Origin: an uncultured Eubacteriales bacterium | Lineage (GTDB): Bacteria; Bacillota; Clostridia; Oscillospirales; Oscillospiraceae | DNA length: 6,131 nt | Direction of reading: 5' to 3' | Assembly (NCBI GenBank): GCA_902477055.1 | Contig: CABSFY010000107.1 | Span: forward strand, 1-6,131 | Part shown: piece by piece, positions 5,676 to 6,131 of the stretch | Position numbering within the stretch: position 1 is the stretch's first letter | Layout: every line of letters starts with the position of its first letter | Translations under genes and position numbers: made by a program | Notes under the pieces: model-generated | Databases searched by the model: none | What the model was told of the DNA's origin: nothing | The model's input: the letters and a program-made list of their open reading frames with translations, nothing else

Positions 5676-6023
5676 ATGGATTATTACAAAATTGGGCAGC
5701 GGGTTCGGAAATACCGCAGGGCATACGGACTTTCACAAGAGGCGTTGGCGGAAAAAATCGGGATATCGGTACCGCACATGAGCCACATCGAGACCGGCAA
5801 CACGAAGCTCAGTCTGCCGGTGCTGGTGGCACTGGCCGAGGTGCTGGAGGTGCGCACGGACGACCTATTGTTCGATGAACCGCGCGCGGAGCGCGGCAAG
5901 CTGACTGCCGAAATTGAGGAATATCTGCGTGACTGCAATGTGCAGGAGCTTGCGATTCTCCGCGAGATTCTCGGCGCAAGTCGGCTGGCGCTGAAGAAGC
6001 ACGCCTTTTTCTCAAAAAACTAA
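5676..6023 (+). CDS. XRE-family helix-turn-helix transcriptional regulator
   Basis: This 115-residue small DNA-binding protein has a Cro/C1-type HTH (HTH_3). IGQRVRKYRRAYGLSQ (6-21) leads into the first HTH helix QEALAEKIGI (21-30), the recognition helix is SVPHMSHIETG (31-41), and KLSLPVLVALAEVLEV (44-59) plus DDLLFDEP (62-69) complete the five-helix fold. The tail (78-109) is a helical segment, EIEEYLRDCNVQELAILREIL, probably for dimerisation; no metal-binding or protease domain is seen. I chose ATG 5676 because MDYYKIGxRVRKYR is the usual beginning of this family, though the upstream GGCGGGA is a modest ribosome binding site. In-frame ATGs at 5661 (with AAGAGAA 10 nt upstream) and 5640 are alternatives. 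It is transcribed divergently from the glycosylase-LRR operon and may regulate itself, that operon, or an unseen neighbour. The target is unknown. Confidence 0.85.
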   Translation: MDYYKIGQRVRKYRRAYGLSQEALAEKIGISVPHMSHIETGNTKLSLPVLVALAEVLEVRTDDLLFDEPRAERGKLTAEIEEYLRDCNVQELAILREILGASRLALKKHAFFSKN

Positions 6024-6032
6024 AAAAAGGCG
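6002..6032. other. Hairpin spanning the XRE stop codon
   Basis: A 9-bp inverted repeat (CGCCTTTTT at 6002-6010, AAAAAGGCG at 6024-6032) has a 13-nt loop containing the TAA at 6021-6023. No T-tract follows on either strand, so it is not a standard terminator. It may stabilise or weakly terminate the XRE mRNA. Confidence 0.35.
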
Positions 6033-6042
6033 AAAAAAGTGG

Positions 6043-6071
6043 TTGACAAACGGGAATCCTCGTGATATTAT
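6043..6071 (+). promoter_or_regulatory. Near-consensus sigma-A promoter at the right edge
   Basis: A perfect -35 box TTGACA (6043-6048), a 17-nt spacer, and a -10 box TATTAT (6066-6071) preceded by an extended TGA (6063-6065) make this the strongest promoter in the window. The start site would be near 6077-6079. The gene it drives is outside the window. Confidence 0.88.
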
Positions 6072-6078
6072 GTATGAG

Positions 6079-6131
6079 CTGTCCGCGAAGGGAAAACCCG
6101 TGAGGGGACAGGGTGTACCTTGTAAATTAAA
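6079..6131 (+). promoter_or_regulatory. Structured 5' leader RNA of an unseen downstream gene (partial)
   Basis: Immediately after the predicted start site, CTGTCC (6079-6084) pairs with GGACAG (6106-6111), and an inner GGG-AAAA-CCC hairpin (6090-6099) lies between them. GGTGTACC and an A/T-rich tail follow with no start codon or Shine-Dalgarno before the edge. A strong promoter plus an untranslated hairpin at the 5' end is typical of cis-regulatory leaders such as ribosomal-protein leaders. I do not recognise a named riboswitch class. An L13 (rplM) leader is one idea, based on gene order only. Confidence 0.45.

Noticed and set aside
6079..6131. The right-edge RNA as a known riboswitch (c-di-GMP, THF, preQ1, glycine) or tmRNA/RNase P start
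   Set aside because: I could not match the visible bases to the conserved core of any of these, and only about 50 nt are present.

Overview
The window reads as a chromosomal segment of a Gram-positive anaerobe of the class Clostridia, most likely an Oscillospirales/Ruminococcaceae-type gut bacterium. The reasons are the L17 C-terminus at the left edge, GC-rich coding sequence with strong G/C third positions, strong AGGAGG-type ribosome binding sites, sigma-A-type promoters, and a BspA-like leucine-rich-repeat surface protein ending in SLH modules with the 'CTRGQ' signature. The lineage is inferred from style and gene families; no search was run.

Layout, left to right. (1) Positions 1-74 are the last codons of rplQ (ribosomal protein L17), closed by an intrinsic terminator at 90-122. 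(2) A sigma-A promoter at 133-161 drives a two-gene plus-strand operon: a FemAB/FemX-family peptidoglycan branching aminoacyltransferase (237-1307) and, 3 nt later, an alanine-racemase-family PLP enzyme (1311-2396). (3) A short intergenic segment holds a 9-bp GC-rich palindrome (2427-2448) and a perfect 18-bp bidirectional terminator (2495-2539), where the plus-strand operon meets a minus-strand one. (4) The minus-strand operon, read right to left, is a divergent 3-methyladenine DNA glycosylase-like gene (5486-4935) overlapping by 4 nt a 796-residue secreted LRR-SLH protein (4938-2548). (5) An AT-rich divergent intergenic region (5487-5675) separates this from a small plus-strand XRE-family regulator (5676-6023). 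(6) The right edge carries a near-consensus promoter (6043-6071) and the start of a structured, apparently untranslated leader whose gene lies outside the window.

The theme is the cell envelope. FemX plus racemase look like a co-transcribed module for peptidoglycan cross-bridge or D-amino-acid chemistry, and the LRR-SLH protein is probably displayed on the wall. The most notable points are: the LRR core of the surface protein has AT-rich base composition and codon use quite unlike its own ends and the neighbouring genes; the glycosylase lacks a conserved active-site His and Asn; the racemase has unusual residues where the substrate gate of alanine racemases sits; and the structured leader at the right edge may belong to a ribosomal-protein-type gene. 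No tRNA, rRNA, CRISPR array, IS element or integrase was seen. There is no gene-free stretch longer than 300 bases.
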